Positions 55,721 to 64,000 of a DNA stretch of 64,000 nt are shown one piece after another. Each line of letters opens with the position of its first letter. The stretch's first letter is position 1. The position numbers and the translations under genes were made by a program. The DNA is taken from NCBI GenBank assembly GCA_963737745.1, contig CAVTTR010000002.1, positions 310,001-374,000 of the forward strand, written 5' to 3'. The notes under the pieces are model-generated. The model was given only the letters and a program-made list of their open reading frames with translations, did not search any database and was not told the origin of the DNA. This DNA comes from Bog-473 sp963737745 (GTDB taxonomy: Bacteria; Actinomycetota; Acidimicrobiia; Acidimicrobiales; RAAP-2).

Positions 55721-56191
55721 ATGACTAATGCGGGAGTGTCGGACGAGATTTCATCCCTTCCCCAAGCTGATCAGGATGCCATCGGCGCCAGCCTGATTGC
55801 GCTGATGACCGGGTTCCGCGAGCGTGATGCTGAGCAGCTCGTCGGCATCTATTCGGCCGACGCTGACTGGGTGAACGCGTTCGGGACAGTGAAAAAGGGT
55901 GGCGAGGAGATCGTGGAGTATCTCCGGGGTTTGTTCTCCGACACCAACTTCAACGCAGGACAGCTAAAGGCTCCTCCCGAGACCGCCCTTCGGGTTCTTA
56001 CGCCCGAAGTGGTATTGGTATCTGCCCATCTACAGGTCGAGGGACAAAAGCTCGTGGGCGGAGGCGAGATAGAGGTGAGGGACAACTTCTCCCTTCGCGT
56101 TCTACGCCGCCAGCACGACGGTACGTGGTTGATCGTGTCGGAAATGTACAACGACGCCAATCGGGAACAGACCTACCAGGAACAGACCTAA
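55721..56191 (+). CDS. SnoaL-like / SgcJ-EcaC-type NTF2-fold protein
   Basis: 156 residues. NTF2-like signatures: IALMTGFRERDAEQLVGIYS, ADADWVNAFGTVKKGGEEIV, EYLRGLF, and the C-terminal strand HDGTWLIVSEMYND. Such proteins bind or convert small hydrophobic compounds. ATG 55721 begins just before the first helix; an in-frame GTG/TTG extension to 55661 is less likely. Confidence 0.78.
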   Translation: MTNAGVSDEISSLPQADQDAIGASLIALMTGFRERDAEQLVGIYSADADWVNAFGTVKKGGEEIVEYLRGLFSDTNFNAGQLKAPPETALRVLTPEVVLVSAHLQVEGQKLVGGGEIEVRDNFSLRVLRRQHDGTWLIVSEMYNDANREQTYQEQT

Positions 56192-56386
56192 TTTGGCTAG
56201 TGTCCTGAGGCTCTTGTTGACCCGCCTCAGTGGGCGCGCCAGAGCGTTGACCGTGGGCTGACTGGTCAGGGGAAAGTCAGGATTCTCGCGGCTGGTTCAG
56301 TCTGGTAGCTCACAGAGCGCGAGGCCGATGATTTTTCCTCGTGTGGATCGTCACAACACCGAGCAGCTGCGAATAGAGGAGGCACC

Positions 56387-56485
56387 ATGGTTGGATCAGT
56401 GGATACAAAAGCAGAACGATCTAGTCATAAGGATCAGGAGGTTGGACCAAATGGGAACACTGTGACGTGCCCGACATGCGGCTAG
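56387..56485 (+). CDS. 32-residue peptide, possible remnant of a GDCCxxC-type zinc-ribbon protein
   Basis: ATG 56387 preceded by GAGGAGG. The peptide MVGSVDTKAERSSHKDQEVG ends NGNTVTCPTCG and then TAG. The ending resembles the first Cys pair of small zinc-ribbon proteins that normally continue for 40 more residues. It overlaps the VOC gene start by 19 bases, so it may be a truncated gene or act as a coupled leader. Confidence 0.4.
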   Translation: MVGSVDTKAERSSHKDQEVGPNGNTVTCPTCG

Positions 56486-56853
56486 AACTCGTGCCAATAC
56501 CGGTGTCCGACGTCGACCGGGCGAAGACCTTTTACGAGCAGGTCGGATTTGGGAATCTGCACGACACCCATGTCACCGACTCGATGCGGGTTGTTCAGCT
56601 CACGCCGCCGGGTTCGAGCTGCGCCATCGTCTTCGGCACGGGAATGGGCCCGATCACCGACATGGTCCCCGGTTCGGTAAAGGGCATTCATCTTGTGGTA
56701 GATGACATGGCAGCGACCCGAACCGCCCTTATGGCACGGGGCGCCGAACTGAGCGACGTCGAAGACATGGGCGGGGTTCTCTACTCATATTTCAGCGATC
56801 CAGACGGAAACATGTGGGCCTTGCAACAGTGGCCTGCCGGTTATCAGGCCTAG
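56467..56853 (+). CDS. VOC / glyoxalase-like protein
   Basis: 128 residues: LELVPIPVSDVDRAKTFYEQ, VKGIHLVVDDMAATRTALMA and YFSDPDGNMWALQQW. The last-strand metal-ligand glutamate is replaced (WALQQ), so activity may differ from classical glyoxalases. GTG 56467 or ATG 56476 are both possible; neither has its own ribosome-binding site, and translation may depend on the overlapping upstream peptide. Confidence 0.82.
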   Translation: MPDMRLELVPIPVSDVDRAKTFYEQVGFGNLHDTHVTDSMRVVQLTPPGSSCAIVFGTGMGPITDMVPGSVKGIHLVVDDMAATRTALMARGAELSDVEDMGGVLYSYFSDPDGNMWALQQWPAGYQA

Positions 56854-56995
56854 CCGAAACGAGCACCTATCGCGGCTACGAATACGTGTCGAATGGGCCA
56901 GGTCTCCATGCTTCACTTGGCCGTGGCGACAACGGAGATCAATCACACATCTTTTCCCGCCCGACCTGTCTCCGTCGCCGGGCTGGCCGCACCAG

Positions 56996-57439
56996 CTACG
57001 CGAGCACGTCCCGTGATTCGTACCCCTGCAAGTGCGACGGACGCCCACCTGCCGAGGGATCGAACTCCCCAATGTTCCACCTGACGATGCGGTGCGGATG
57101 AATATGGAATGTTTCGGGGGAGAACCCCGGTACAAGGGGCTCCTTAGTATCCACGATCTCGACGACCCCCCGGATCTCGATGCCACGTCCAGTCTGGCCA
57201 ATGGGATTGGCCGTGGTTGACTGATCGTCCACTACCAAAGACACCCGCGGGTCGGCCCGAACGTTGCGGTATTTCTGGCTCCGGGACAGCTCAGGACCAC
57301 CGATCTTGATGACCCCGGTGTCGAGATCCACCCAGAAGGCGACCGGGTGCGCCTGCGGAGCGCCGTCCGGCCCGATCGTCGCCAACCGTCCAAGCGGATG
57401 TTCGATCAAGTAGTGATATTCGGGATCGGTGAAGATCAC
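56996..57439 (-). CDS. PPOX-class F420-dependent oxidoreductase
   Basis: 147 residues, split-barrel flavin/F420 fold: YLIEHPLGRLATIGPDGAPQ, AHPVAFWVDLDTGVIKIGG, SQKYRNVRADPRVSLVVDD and GIEIRGVVEIV. The pattern fits the F420-binding subgroup (TIGR04023-like) with an FHIHPHRIVRWNIG ending. Stand-alone gene. Confidence 0.85.
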   Translation of the reverse strand: MIFTDPEYHYLIEHPLGRLATIGPDGAPQAHPVAFWVDLDTGVIKIGGPELSRSQKYRNVRADPRVSLVVDDQSTTANPIGQTGRGIEIRGVVEIVDTKEPLVPGFSPETFHIHPHRIVRWNIGEFDPSAGGRPSHLQGYESRDVLA

Positions 57440-57655
57440 CTAGCCACTGTAAAACCGCAACATGGGGTGAGGTCAACAATCCCGGTCAGTCTGGCGCCGC
57501 AAGCGGGTCACGTTGGTGAGGGTGCTCCGAATTGGGGAGTAAGCGGAGACACGCCATGTATCTAGTCAATGGGGGAATGTCGCAGCGCCGGGGTATAGAT
57601 AACGCACCGCCGGGATATAGATGGGGGAGGAGAGCAACGGCGGAGGTGCAGGCTG

Positions 57656-58063
57656 ATGGACGTCCAATTTGTGACGAGCGTCGCTCCAATCGTGCGAGAT
57701 GCTGAGGCCTCGTACACATTTTATGCGGATGCGCTGGGCCTGGATTTCGAGGGCCAAGAAGGCGAGTACGTATTTACCCATGAGCTTGTAGGGACAAAGC
57801 ACTTTGGTCTCTGGCCTCTTTCGGAAGCAGCGAGGGCCTGCTTCGGGACGAGCGAATGGCCCGCCGATATCCCCGTGCCCCAAGCCAGCATCGAGTTCGA
57901 GGTTGCCGACGTAGCCGCCGCCGCAGCTGAACTCACGGCTAAGGGCTACCGACTCATCCACGGTGAACGCACGGAGCCGTGGGGTCAAATCACCGCTCGG
58001 CTATTGAGCCCGGAAGGGTTGCTCGTGGCTGTCTGCTACACCCCGACCTTCCACGACACGTAG
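57656..58063 (+). CDS. VOC / bleomycin-resistance-like protein
   Basis: 135 residues: VTSVAPIVRDAEASYTFYAD, LGLDFEGQEGEYVFT, then FEVADVAAAAAELTAKGYRL and the last strand QITARLLSPEGLLVAVCYTP. The usual terminal Glu ligand is absent. Substrate unknown. Confidence 0.82.
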   Translation: MDVQFVTSVAPIVRDAEASYTFYADALGLDFEGQEGEYVFTHELVGTKHFGLWPLSEAARACFGTSEWPADIPVPQASIEFEVADVAAAAAELTAKGYRLIHGERTEPWGQITARLLSPEGLLVAVCYTPTFHDT

Positions 58064-58525
58064 ATCACCTAGGGGTGCCACCTCCGGCCTGTTGGTGCTT
58101 GCTTCCTCGGTAGAGATGGAACTCAACGGGGACACCCAGCTCGTCCAACATTCAGGCTGAGGGTGTCTCTACCCCCGGTCCGGTGAGGCACGTCGACCGC
58201 CTAAAGACAGCATCGTGGCGCCAACGGGTCTGGATCGATAGCGCAGTGTCGATCGTCCACCCGGTGGGGGCACACGGGGGCGTGGCCCGATTCAAGTAGC
58301 TGTGCGCCGATGACTACGGCACGGGGAAAATCTGATTCGTCCTGACGGCTGCGGAATCTGCGGACGAGATCGCCGGGGGACTTTCTTCGGTGACTGTTGA
58401 TCCGTGCGACCAGAGGCCTCTATGGATTTCCGAGCCCTTGCTTCAACGCAACCAAATATGAGCCTTCTTGTGCCTCGACTCCCGCCGGGTCTGTGCTGGC
58501 GGCCCGACAGCTAAGGGCCGTCGCC
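58064..58525. other. Intergenic, no supported gene
   Basis: About 460 bases with no reading frame showing coding character or recognisable domains, no tRNA and no clear hairpin. Base composition is slightly lower in GC. Confidence 0.5.
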
Positions 58526-59386
58526 CTAAGTGTTGGTGTCGTCGGGCGGGACGAGGTCAGGACTCGGCAGCGGTGCGGCGTGGCCAAGAAGCGGCTGTTC
58601 TGGACTGTTGGCGTCAAGAGTAAAGGCCGTCATCGACAGGGAACCGTAGGCGTAACCCTCAATGAGCACGTCCGCGGTCGTTCCCGCTGCATCGGCCAGT
58701 CCGGCAAGATAGAGCAGGGGGAGAAAATGGTCGGGTGTAGGGACCGCGTTCGGGAAATCGGTGTGATCGCGCAGGCCAAGCACGGCCGCCGGTGATGTGG
58801 TCATGAGTTCCCGAGCGGCGTCATCGAAGCGATGAGCCCAGTCGAGCCCTCCGTCGGGTCGGCTCCAGTCGATGCGACGCAGATTGTGAACCACGTTGCC
58901 GCTGGCGATGATGAGAACGCCGCGCTGCCGCAGGGGTGCGAGCTTCGCCCCGAGTTCGAAGTGGTAGTCGAGTGGCTCCTCGGCATTGATCGATAGCTGG
59001 ACGACGGGAACTTCGGCCTTAGGAAACGCATGCAAAAGAACCGACCAGGTGCCGTGGTCAATGCCCCAACTGTCGTGATCAAGCCCGATCCAGGTAGGCC
59101 TGACCACCTCGGCTATCTCCTCTGCGAGGGCGGGATCGCCTGAAGCGGGATATTGCACGGCGAACAGTTCATCCGGGAAGCCGTAGAAGTCGTGGATCGT
59201 CTTTGGTCGAGCCATGGCGGTGACCGCCGATGCGTTGACGTACCAATGTGCGGAGATGGCAAGAATCGCACGAGGTCGGGGCACGGAGTCCCCAAAGGCC
59301 CGCCATGCCTCGGTGTACCCATTGTGATCCAGCGCGTTCATTGGGCTCCCGTGCCCCAGGAATGCTGCCGGCATCACCTCACTCAT
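58526..59386 (-). CDS. Class III extradiol dioxygenase, DODA/YgiD type
   Basis: 286 residues. Zn/Fe ligand histidines in AAFLGHGSPMNAL, AISAHWYV and ASGNVVHNLRRI, with HDSWGIDHGTWSVLLHAFP in between. Resembles 4,5-DOPA extradiol dioxygenase-like proteins; aromatic-ring opening is expected, the true substrate is unknown. The ATG gives a family-length protein. It is divergent from the truncated TDT gene. Confidence 0.88.
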   Translation of the reverse strand: MSEVMPAAFLGHGSPMNALDHNGYTEAWRAFGDSVPRPRAILAISAHWYVNASAVTAMARPKTIHDFYGFPDELFAVQYPASGDPALAEEIAEVVRPTWIGLDHDSWGIDHGTWSVLLHAFPKAEVPVVQLSINAEEPLDYHFELGAKLAPLRQRGVLIIASGNVVHNLRRIDWSRPDGGLDWAHRFDDAARELMTTSPAAVLGLRDHTDFPNAVPTPDHFLPLLYLAGLADAAGTTADVLIEGYAYGSLSMTAFTLDANSPEQPLLGHAAPLPSPDLVPPDDTNT

Positions 59387-59636
59387 AAGCCGTTTCCTTA
59401 CAGCTATCTCGATGTCGTCGGATATCGGATACGCAGATTACCTGCAACCATCTCATCGCAGTGCAAAGGCGGATGCAGCAGCGCCGAGGGTGCTCCAGTT
59501 CGCTGCTTCCGTCCGGGCATTGGGGATGGACGAACAAGCTCCCGGCCATGGCCACCCCCCGTTGAGCGACGGTGCGGAATCCAAGCACGCGCCGATGTGA
59601 ACTTCTGGGCAAGTGGAGGGTTCCACGTAGTGACAT

Positions 59637-60278
59637 GTGGGCGACTTCTTGGGCATGCAGGAGAGCACATCTGCGCGGTGGAGCGCCTCCTCGGCCCAGG
59701 GCGTTGGCGAATCTTTTCGTCGAGGTGTACACCACTTGCAGACCGCGAGAGCTGGGTGCCCCTATCGAATCCTCTGCTGGATCATCTTGGGTTCGATGAT
59801 CCTCGGTCGCCTCATCTTCCGACCCCCGCTGCCCGATGCGCTGGCTCCGACGATGGCTATCGAGGTAGCGCCAGCGGCCGTGGCCAGCCTGGCCTACTTC
59901 TCCAGCCATGGTGCCCACGTCACTCCCTTTGTCACCGGTCTGGCCGGCTATGGGCTGTTGATGGTCTTGGCCCAGATCCCCTTGCTCAGTCGGTATGCGC
60001 GCCTCAAGTTCTCGCTCGCCATCTGGGCCTTCACCTTCTCATGGGCGGCTGTGGCCTCGACCCTGCTGTTCTGGATAGCCGCTGAGCACGTGGCGGGGGG
60101 TCGGGCTTTCGCATATCTGGTTCTGACGGCCATCAGCGTGCTCGTTGGCGCCATCGCTGCTCGGACGCTTGTCGCCATAGCCCAAGGTCGCCTGCTACCT
60201 CCTCCAATGACCTCAGCCACCACCGCAGTTCTCTCGATGGACAGCACTGAACCAGAGGTGGCGAAGCCGATCAACTAA
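59637..60278 (+). pseudogene. C-terminal half of a TDT (TehA/SLAC1) family transporter
   Basis: Homology starts around 59770 (WIILGSMILGRLIFRPPLPD, LAPTMAIEVAPAAVASLAYF, KFSLAIWAFTFSWAAVASTL) and covers about five membrane segments, matching the second half of the ten-TM tellurite-resistance/dicarboxylate transporter family. The first half is missing; the 45 residues before it in this frame are unrelated. Upstream sequence holds no remnant, so this is a 5'-truncated gene. Confidence 0.6.
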
Positions 60279-60499
60279 CGCCTCAGGGCGAGGGACACTT
60301 CGGCGCATCGGGGTACCCCCCCGGGGCCTTAGGCCGCAGCAGCTCTCACATAAGGCAGTATCTGCAGCATGCCCACAGTCGTCGAGATCGGGTCCGCGCT
60401 AGTGCAGCGTCATCCGACGTTCGCTCTGTCGCCTATCGGCGCATGCGTGGCCCAACCGACCCGTGTCGAGGAGGATGGATTCGCCGGCGGACCATTGCC

Positions 60500-61471
60500 A
60501 TGACCGGAATCGAACCTTCGATCCCGCCCCCTGCGTTGCCGCGTTGGTTTGGACCTAGAGCCAGCCCAGATGATCCGGCCGTCTCGGCCCTGATCGACCG
60601 CGTCGCGTGCGGGGCCGATTGGACAGACATCGGCGGTGGATTCAACCTGAATCTGCGGATAGCCGCCGAGCCGCCGGTTGTTCTCCGTGTTCACAGACCC
60701 TGGGTCCGCCACGGGCGAGTCGCTGGACTGCGACGCTTGCGGGAACGACTTCAGCGGACGCAAGTCCACGTCGCTCGGCCGATTCCGATTTCCGGCGGCG
60801 ACCTCCTAAGGGTCGCTGATCGTTGGGCTGAGCTTGAGGAGTACATCGATCACGTGCAGCCACGGAGGGACGAGGACTCCTACGTCCGCGTATTCGAGGA
60901 GCTCGGGCGCATTCACACTGCGCTCAAAGCAGTCTGGGAGCCGAGTCCGCCCGAACCCCTCGACGACCACAGAACCTTCGGCCAACTGCGTTACTCGGTC
61001 GGCTTCACACGCCGCAGGCTCGGATCCCCCAGCGAGGCGGTCGTGCATCGGATGCGCCAACTGACTGGCGAGCTTTCCAACCTCCGGAAGGAGGTCGAAC
61101 TGCCATGCACTCCGATTCATGGGGACTACAAATTGGAGAACGCGGGAGAACTGTCTGACGGCTCATGGGCCACCTTCGACCTCGATTTCGCGAGGGTCAG
61201 AGAGCGGATGTACGACATTGCGGCCAGCCTGCACCAGCTTGCACCCAGCAGCGAATTGCTCAAGCCGCGCCGAATGCTCGATGCCTATGAGAGCACGGCT
61301 CCAGAACCGTTGACTCGCGACGAGTACCGATGGCTCCCCGGGGCTCTAGCCCTTGTACCCCTGCACTGGGCCGCCACCGCAGGGCTCGTGGGCGGCGGAA
61401 TCCGCGAGGCCGAAGGCGCGATGACCGCCGCCGAGGCCTGGTGGTCGCGCCGGGCTGAACTCTGGTCGTAG
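60500..61471 (+). CDS. APH-family phosphotransferase (aminoglycoside/choline-kinase-like)
   Basis: 323 residues. Kinase-like fold with catalytic loop PIHGDYKLENA and metal-binding FDLDFARVRERMYD. N-lobe VVLRVHRPW supplies the ATP-contact lysine-equivalent region. Could phosphorylate an antibiotic or a metabolite. ATG 60500 precedes the fold; an upstream in-frame start at 60443 adds basic residues only. Confidence 0.8.
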   Translation: MTGIEPSIPPPALPRWFGPRASPDDPAVSALIDRVACGADWTDIGGGFNLNLRIAAEPPVVLRVHRPWVRHGRVAGLRRLRERLQRTQVHVARPIPISGGDLLRVADRWAELEEYIDHVQPRRDEDSYVRVFEELGRIHTALKAVWEPSPPEPLDDHRTFGQLRYSVGFTRRRLGSPSEAVVHRMRQLTGELSNLRKEVELPCTPIHGDYKLENAGELSDGSWATFDLDFARVRERMYDIAASLHQLAPSSELLKPRRMLDAYESTAPEPLTRDEYRWLPGALALVPLHWAATAGLVGGGIREAEGAMTAAEAWWSRRAELWS

Positions 61472-61610
61472 TCCAGGGGCCGTGAGGACGACTGGAGTTC
61501 GGACGCTACAGAACCGCACGGCATCGTTTCCGAATTGGATGGCCCCGTGCGCCGAGACGTAGCGCAGCACGGCTAGTGCTTCTCCGCACGACAGGGGCCA
61601 GCGACTCCTC

Positions 61611-62054
61611 TCAGATCGGCTCGATCCTGAACGCCGGATGTCTAGGCGCGACCCGTCTGAGCTCTTCCTCGGTCGATGAGGCACTGACGCCATCGAAGAA
61701 GACTCCCACCTCTGCCTTCCACCGTTTGAGGTAGGCCCGTAGGATGGGTGGCTTCTCCTCATCGGGAATTTCGAAAGCTCGGAATCGCTCGGTGCGTCGG
61801 CCAACAACAAGTTCCGCAGTTCCCGCTGAGCGTAAGTTCCGGACCCACTGTGTCTCGCCTCGGGGCGCCACCAGATAGCGGCGTCCGTCGAAGTTCAGCA
61901 AATTCACCGGCGTGGAGCGCAACTGGCCGCTCCTTCGGCCTCTAACCCGCAAAACCCGAGAACCCCACACGCTGACGCCCAGACGGGTCATTCCGGCCAT
62001 GACGCCGTTGAAGACGACACGGGTGAACCACCCGGGCTTGCGATAATGAGCCAT
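61611..62054 (-). CDS. Deazaflavin(F420)-dependent nitroreductase-like protein (Ddn/DUF385)
   Basis: 147 residues: LRVRGRRSGQLRSTPVNLLN, GRRYLVAPRGETQWVRNLRS and GTAELVVGRR are the F420-binding split-barrel hallmarks. ATG 62054 (MAHYRKPGWFTRVV) fits the family start. Third F420-type enzyme in the window. Confidence 0.85.
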   Translation of the reverse strand: MAHYRKPGWFTRVVFNGVMAGMTRLGVSVWGSRVLRVRGRRSGQLRSTPVNLLNFDGRRYLVAPRGETQWVRNLRSAGTAELVVGRRTERFRAFEIPDEEKPPILRAYLKRWKAEVGVFFDGVSASSTEEELRRVAPRHPAFRIEPI

Positions 62055-62140
62055 TGCGCCAGTATGGCCCTCAGACCACGGACACGGCATCCGCTTCGAC
62101 TGCCCCGTACCCCGGGACAGTGGGCAGCCGGACACCTCCT

Positions 62141-62575
62141 TTAGTCGGACAGTATCTTCGATAAGTCGTCAAAGAAGGATCGCCATCCCTCTTCAAGTCG
62201 GGCGTAGTTCTCCGGTGGCACGTTGCCACCGGACTGGGTGAACGTCATCTCAGTTCCAGCTTCGACCTTCGTAAGAGTCACGGTTACCCGTTCAAACTTG
62301 TCGCCTGGTCGGTCGGTGAGGCTGAAGACCAGTCGATTCGGTGCATCCACCTCCAGATAAGAGCCATGCCAATCGATCTCGACACCGCCCCCGAGAATCA
62401 TTCGTGCACTCCATCTGCCGCCAACGCGTACGTCCATCTGAACGTCCTCGACCGTCGTTGACTCTGTACCGAACCAGTGCCCAAAGTGCTCGGGCGTTGT
62501 CCAGGCCGCAAAGACCTGCTCCGGTGGTACAGCGAACGTACGAGTGATGGACACGTAGGGCGAGCCATCGGTCAT
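62141..62575 (-). CDS. SRPBCC / AHSA1-domain protein
   Basis: 144 residues: ITRTFAVPPEQVFAAWTTPE, HFGHWFGTE, DVQMDVRVGGRWSARM and LEEGWRSFFDDLSKIL. ATG 62575 overlaps the ArsR stop by four bases; ArsR-AHSA1 pairs are a common operon type. Ligand unknown. Confidence 0.9.
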   Translation of the reverse strand: MTDGSPYVSITRTFAVPPEQVFAAWTTPEHFGHWFGTESTTVEDVQMDVRVGGRWSARMILGGGVEIDWHGSYLEVDAPNRLVFSLTDRPGDKFERVTVTLTKVEAGTEMTFTQSGGNVPPENYARLEEGWRSFFDDLSKILSD

Positions 62576-62934
62576 GATTTTGGTCCCTTCTGATCGTTGA
62601 GGTGGTCGTCGAGACGGTTGAAGGAGTTCTCCCAGAGTTGGCGATAGTCACCCAACCACGCGCCAGCGGGTGCCATTGCCTCAGGTCGAAGACGGCACGG
62701 TCGTTCCTGAGCCCGCCTGCTCCTCGACACCAACCCGGCGTGTTCCAATACCTGCACATGCTTCGAGACCGCTTGAAAGCTCATCTCGAATGGCTCAGAC
62801 AGTTCACTGATCGTGGCCTCCCCCGAGGCCAGTCGACCCACAATGGCCCGCCGGGTCGGATCGGCCAGGGCGGAGAAAACGTCCGTGAGCTTTCGATCAT
62901 CGACACTGACTTGAGACCGCTTGTATTCAACCAT
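62572..62934 (-). CDS. ArsR-family transcriptional regulator
   Basis: 120 residues. Winged helix: VFSALADPTRRAIVGRLASG, EATISELSEPFEMSFQAVSK, HVQVLEHAGLVSRSRRAQE. No metal-binding cysteine motif, so it belongs to the SRPBCC-linked subgroup. The ATG at 62934 is eight bases after a TACTAT -10 box, suggesting a leaderless mRNA, and lies inside one operator arm, implying tight autorepression. Confidence 0.9.
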   Translation of the reverse strand: MVEYKRSQVSVDDRKLTDVFSALADPTRRAIVGRLASGEATISELSEPFEMSFQAVSKHVQVLEHAGLVSRSRRAQERPCRLRPEAMAPAGAWLGDYRQLWENSFNRLDDHLNDQKGPKS

Positions 62935-62986
62935 TAGGTTGCATAGTAGCGGGACTGGGGAAGCTATGCAACCCATTGGTTGAATA
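62924..62986 (-). promoter_or_regulatory. ArsR promoter flanked by paired operators
   Basis: Minus-strand -35 TTGCAT (62971-62966), 17-base spacer, -10 TACTAT (62948-62943). Two 23-nt arms (62924-62946 and 62964-62986) are inverted copies (21 of 23 matches). Each contains CAACC-N4-GGTTG, one over the start codon/-10, one over the -35. Confidence 0.75.
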
Positions 62987-63148
62987 GTCCGGCGAGTCGC
63001 CTGCAACCAGTCGGACGCCTTCCTCCCTCAATCCAACAGCGTGGCTATGGTCAGCGGCCCTGGAAGGCTGCCCTATCCGCCGGGTCGGTGGACACGGCCG
63101 AATCCAGAATTGAGATTCGTTTAGCGGGAATGACCAAGATAGGAGGCG

Positions 63149-63746
63149 CTACGCCCCACCCGCGACTCGCTCGTAGCTAAGGATCAGCACACCAGTGGTC
63201 GTCGGGGTGCAATCGGTAAGTCGAAGGCGTATCGGACGGGGGTACTCCCGGAATAGTCGCTTGCCCGCGCCAAGCACTAGCGGGTGCAGCATGATGCGGT
63301 AGGTATCGACCAGGTCGTTGGTAAAGAGCGTCTGTACGAACACGCCACTGCCCAGTACGGTGACGAAGCCTTCGTACTGTGCCTTGAGTGCCCGGACTGC
63401 CTCTACGATGTCGCCCTCGAGGACCAGACTGTTGTCCCATTGCAGATCCTTTTGGCGCAGTGTTCTCGTCGCTACGTACTTGGGCGTGGCATTGAGGCTT
63501 GCCGCAATGGTGATTGTCGGCGGATTCGTGGGGCCAGTGCGCGGCCATGTGCTCGTAAGTCTTGCGCCCAAAAAGGTAGGCAGAGGTCTGGCCGATGCCA
63601 TCCCCGGCCTGCTGCGCTACCTCGTTGCCATAGGGTCCACTCCAGCCTCCGTACTCGAATCCTCCCTCGCGATCCTCGTCAGGGCCGCCTAGGCCCTGCA
63701 TGACGCCATCAAGCGTGATGAATTCGACAACAGACAATGTGCCCAT
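63149..63746 (-). CDS. Dihydrofolate-reductase/RibD-C family protein, frameshifted
   Basis: MGTLSVVEFITLDGVMQGLG and AYLFGRKTYEHMAAHWP in the first frame; after a shift near 63525 the second frame gives NATPKYVATRTLRQKDLQWD, GFVTVLGSGVFVQTLF and DTYRIMLHPLVLGAGKRLF, the family C terminus. Corrected length about 198 residues. NADPH-dependent reductase of unknown substrate. Confidence 0.82.
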
Positions 63747-63923
63747 ACGTCCTCCTCTCCCGTTCGACACGACGTGAGTCAACTCCCTTATTCAAATCAG
63801 CTCGAATCGTCTCGTACATTCTGGCCTCCTGGGTCAACTTTCTAGATCGTTGGACGGTGAGACCCAAAAGCTCATCGGGAGGTATGGACCTGACCCCGGA
63901 TCGTTGGACGCTAGTGATTCAAT

Positions 63924-64000
63924 ATGTTCATCGACCACGTCGTCGTAGGGTTTGCCCCGCGCACCTACTCGGAGTGCCAATATGCCACCCCCTGTGGACC
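63924..64000 (+). other. Start of an open frame running off the window edge
   Basis: ATG 63924 opens MFIDHVVVGFAPRTY and remains open to the last base. Too short to classify. The sequence GATCGTTGGAC occurs twice just upstream (about 63846 and 63899). Confidence 0.2.

Noticed and set aside
1..64000. CRISPR arrays, insertion sequences, prophage or plasmid features
   Set aside because: No regularly spaced repeats, transposase, integrase, phage structural or rep genes were seen; the only repeats are coding 126-nt units and short tandem or inverted repeats.

Overview
The window is a high-GC chromosomal segment from an actinobacterium, most likely of the Acidimicrobiia or a close relative. The basis is the housekeeping gene order (tig-clpP-clpX-folC-ndk-mreBCD-mrdA-TIGR03960-TIGR03936-rne-rplU-rpmA-obgE-proBA), frequent GTG/TTG starts, threonine-rich linkers in exported proteins, and several coenzyme-F420-type oxidoreductases (luciferase-like, PPOX-class, Ddn-like). 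Taxonomy is inferred from these traits only; no search was run.

Layout. 1-5.4 kb: the 3' part of an acrylyl-CoA-reductase-like gene, a TetR regulator, a zinc-ribbon membrane protein, a cupin gene and a rifamycin phosphotransferase (rph) homologue broken by about ten frameshifts. 5.5-12.6 kb: accessory genes, including a textbook class-I cyclic-di-GMP riboswitch directly upstream of a secreted CAP-domain/propeller-repeat protein, tRNA-His, tRNA-Arg and a run of tiny membrane proteins separated by hairpins. 12.7-16.9 kb: complete pstSCAB phosphate importer on the minus strand. 17-26 kb: a LOG-family gene that has lost its active-site motif, three DHA2 efflux pumps (two in tandem with a MerR regulator behind a promoter/operator), an orphan ParA-like ATPase with a zinc-ribbon partner, and an MBL hydrolase. 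26.3-28.8 kb: tRNA-Pro and a secreted glutamic (G1) peptidase carrying the same 42-residue repeats as the riboswitch-controlled gene. 28.8-54.5 kb: the conserved block for protein quality control, cell shape, translation/RNA processing and proline synthesis. It is interrupted between rpmA and obgE by a purine phosphorylase/DtxR/MTA-SAH-deaminase module and ends with a MoxR/VWA pair and a histidine phosphatase. 54.6-64 kb: loosely packed accessory genes (TSUP exporter, VOC proteins, F420 enzymes, extradiol dioxygenase, APH kinase, ArsR-SRPBCC pair with clear operators, RibD-like reductase), several truncated.

The genes fit an environmental, rod-shaped actinobacterium that imports phosphate by Pst, exports drugs by DHA2 pumps and secretes repeat-containing surface proteins, one of them under c-di-GMP control. 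An important caveat is that many conserved and normally essential genes (rplU, obgE, mrdA, rne, PNP, TIGR03960) carry single-base frameshifts, several in homopolymers. This points to uncorrected indels in the sequence rather than biology, so frameshifted genes here should mostly be read as intact genes. The dense lesions in rph and the clean internal deletion in the LOG gene are the two cases most likely to be real decay.
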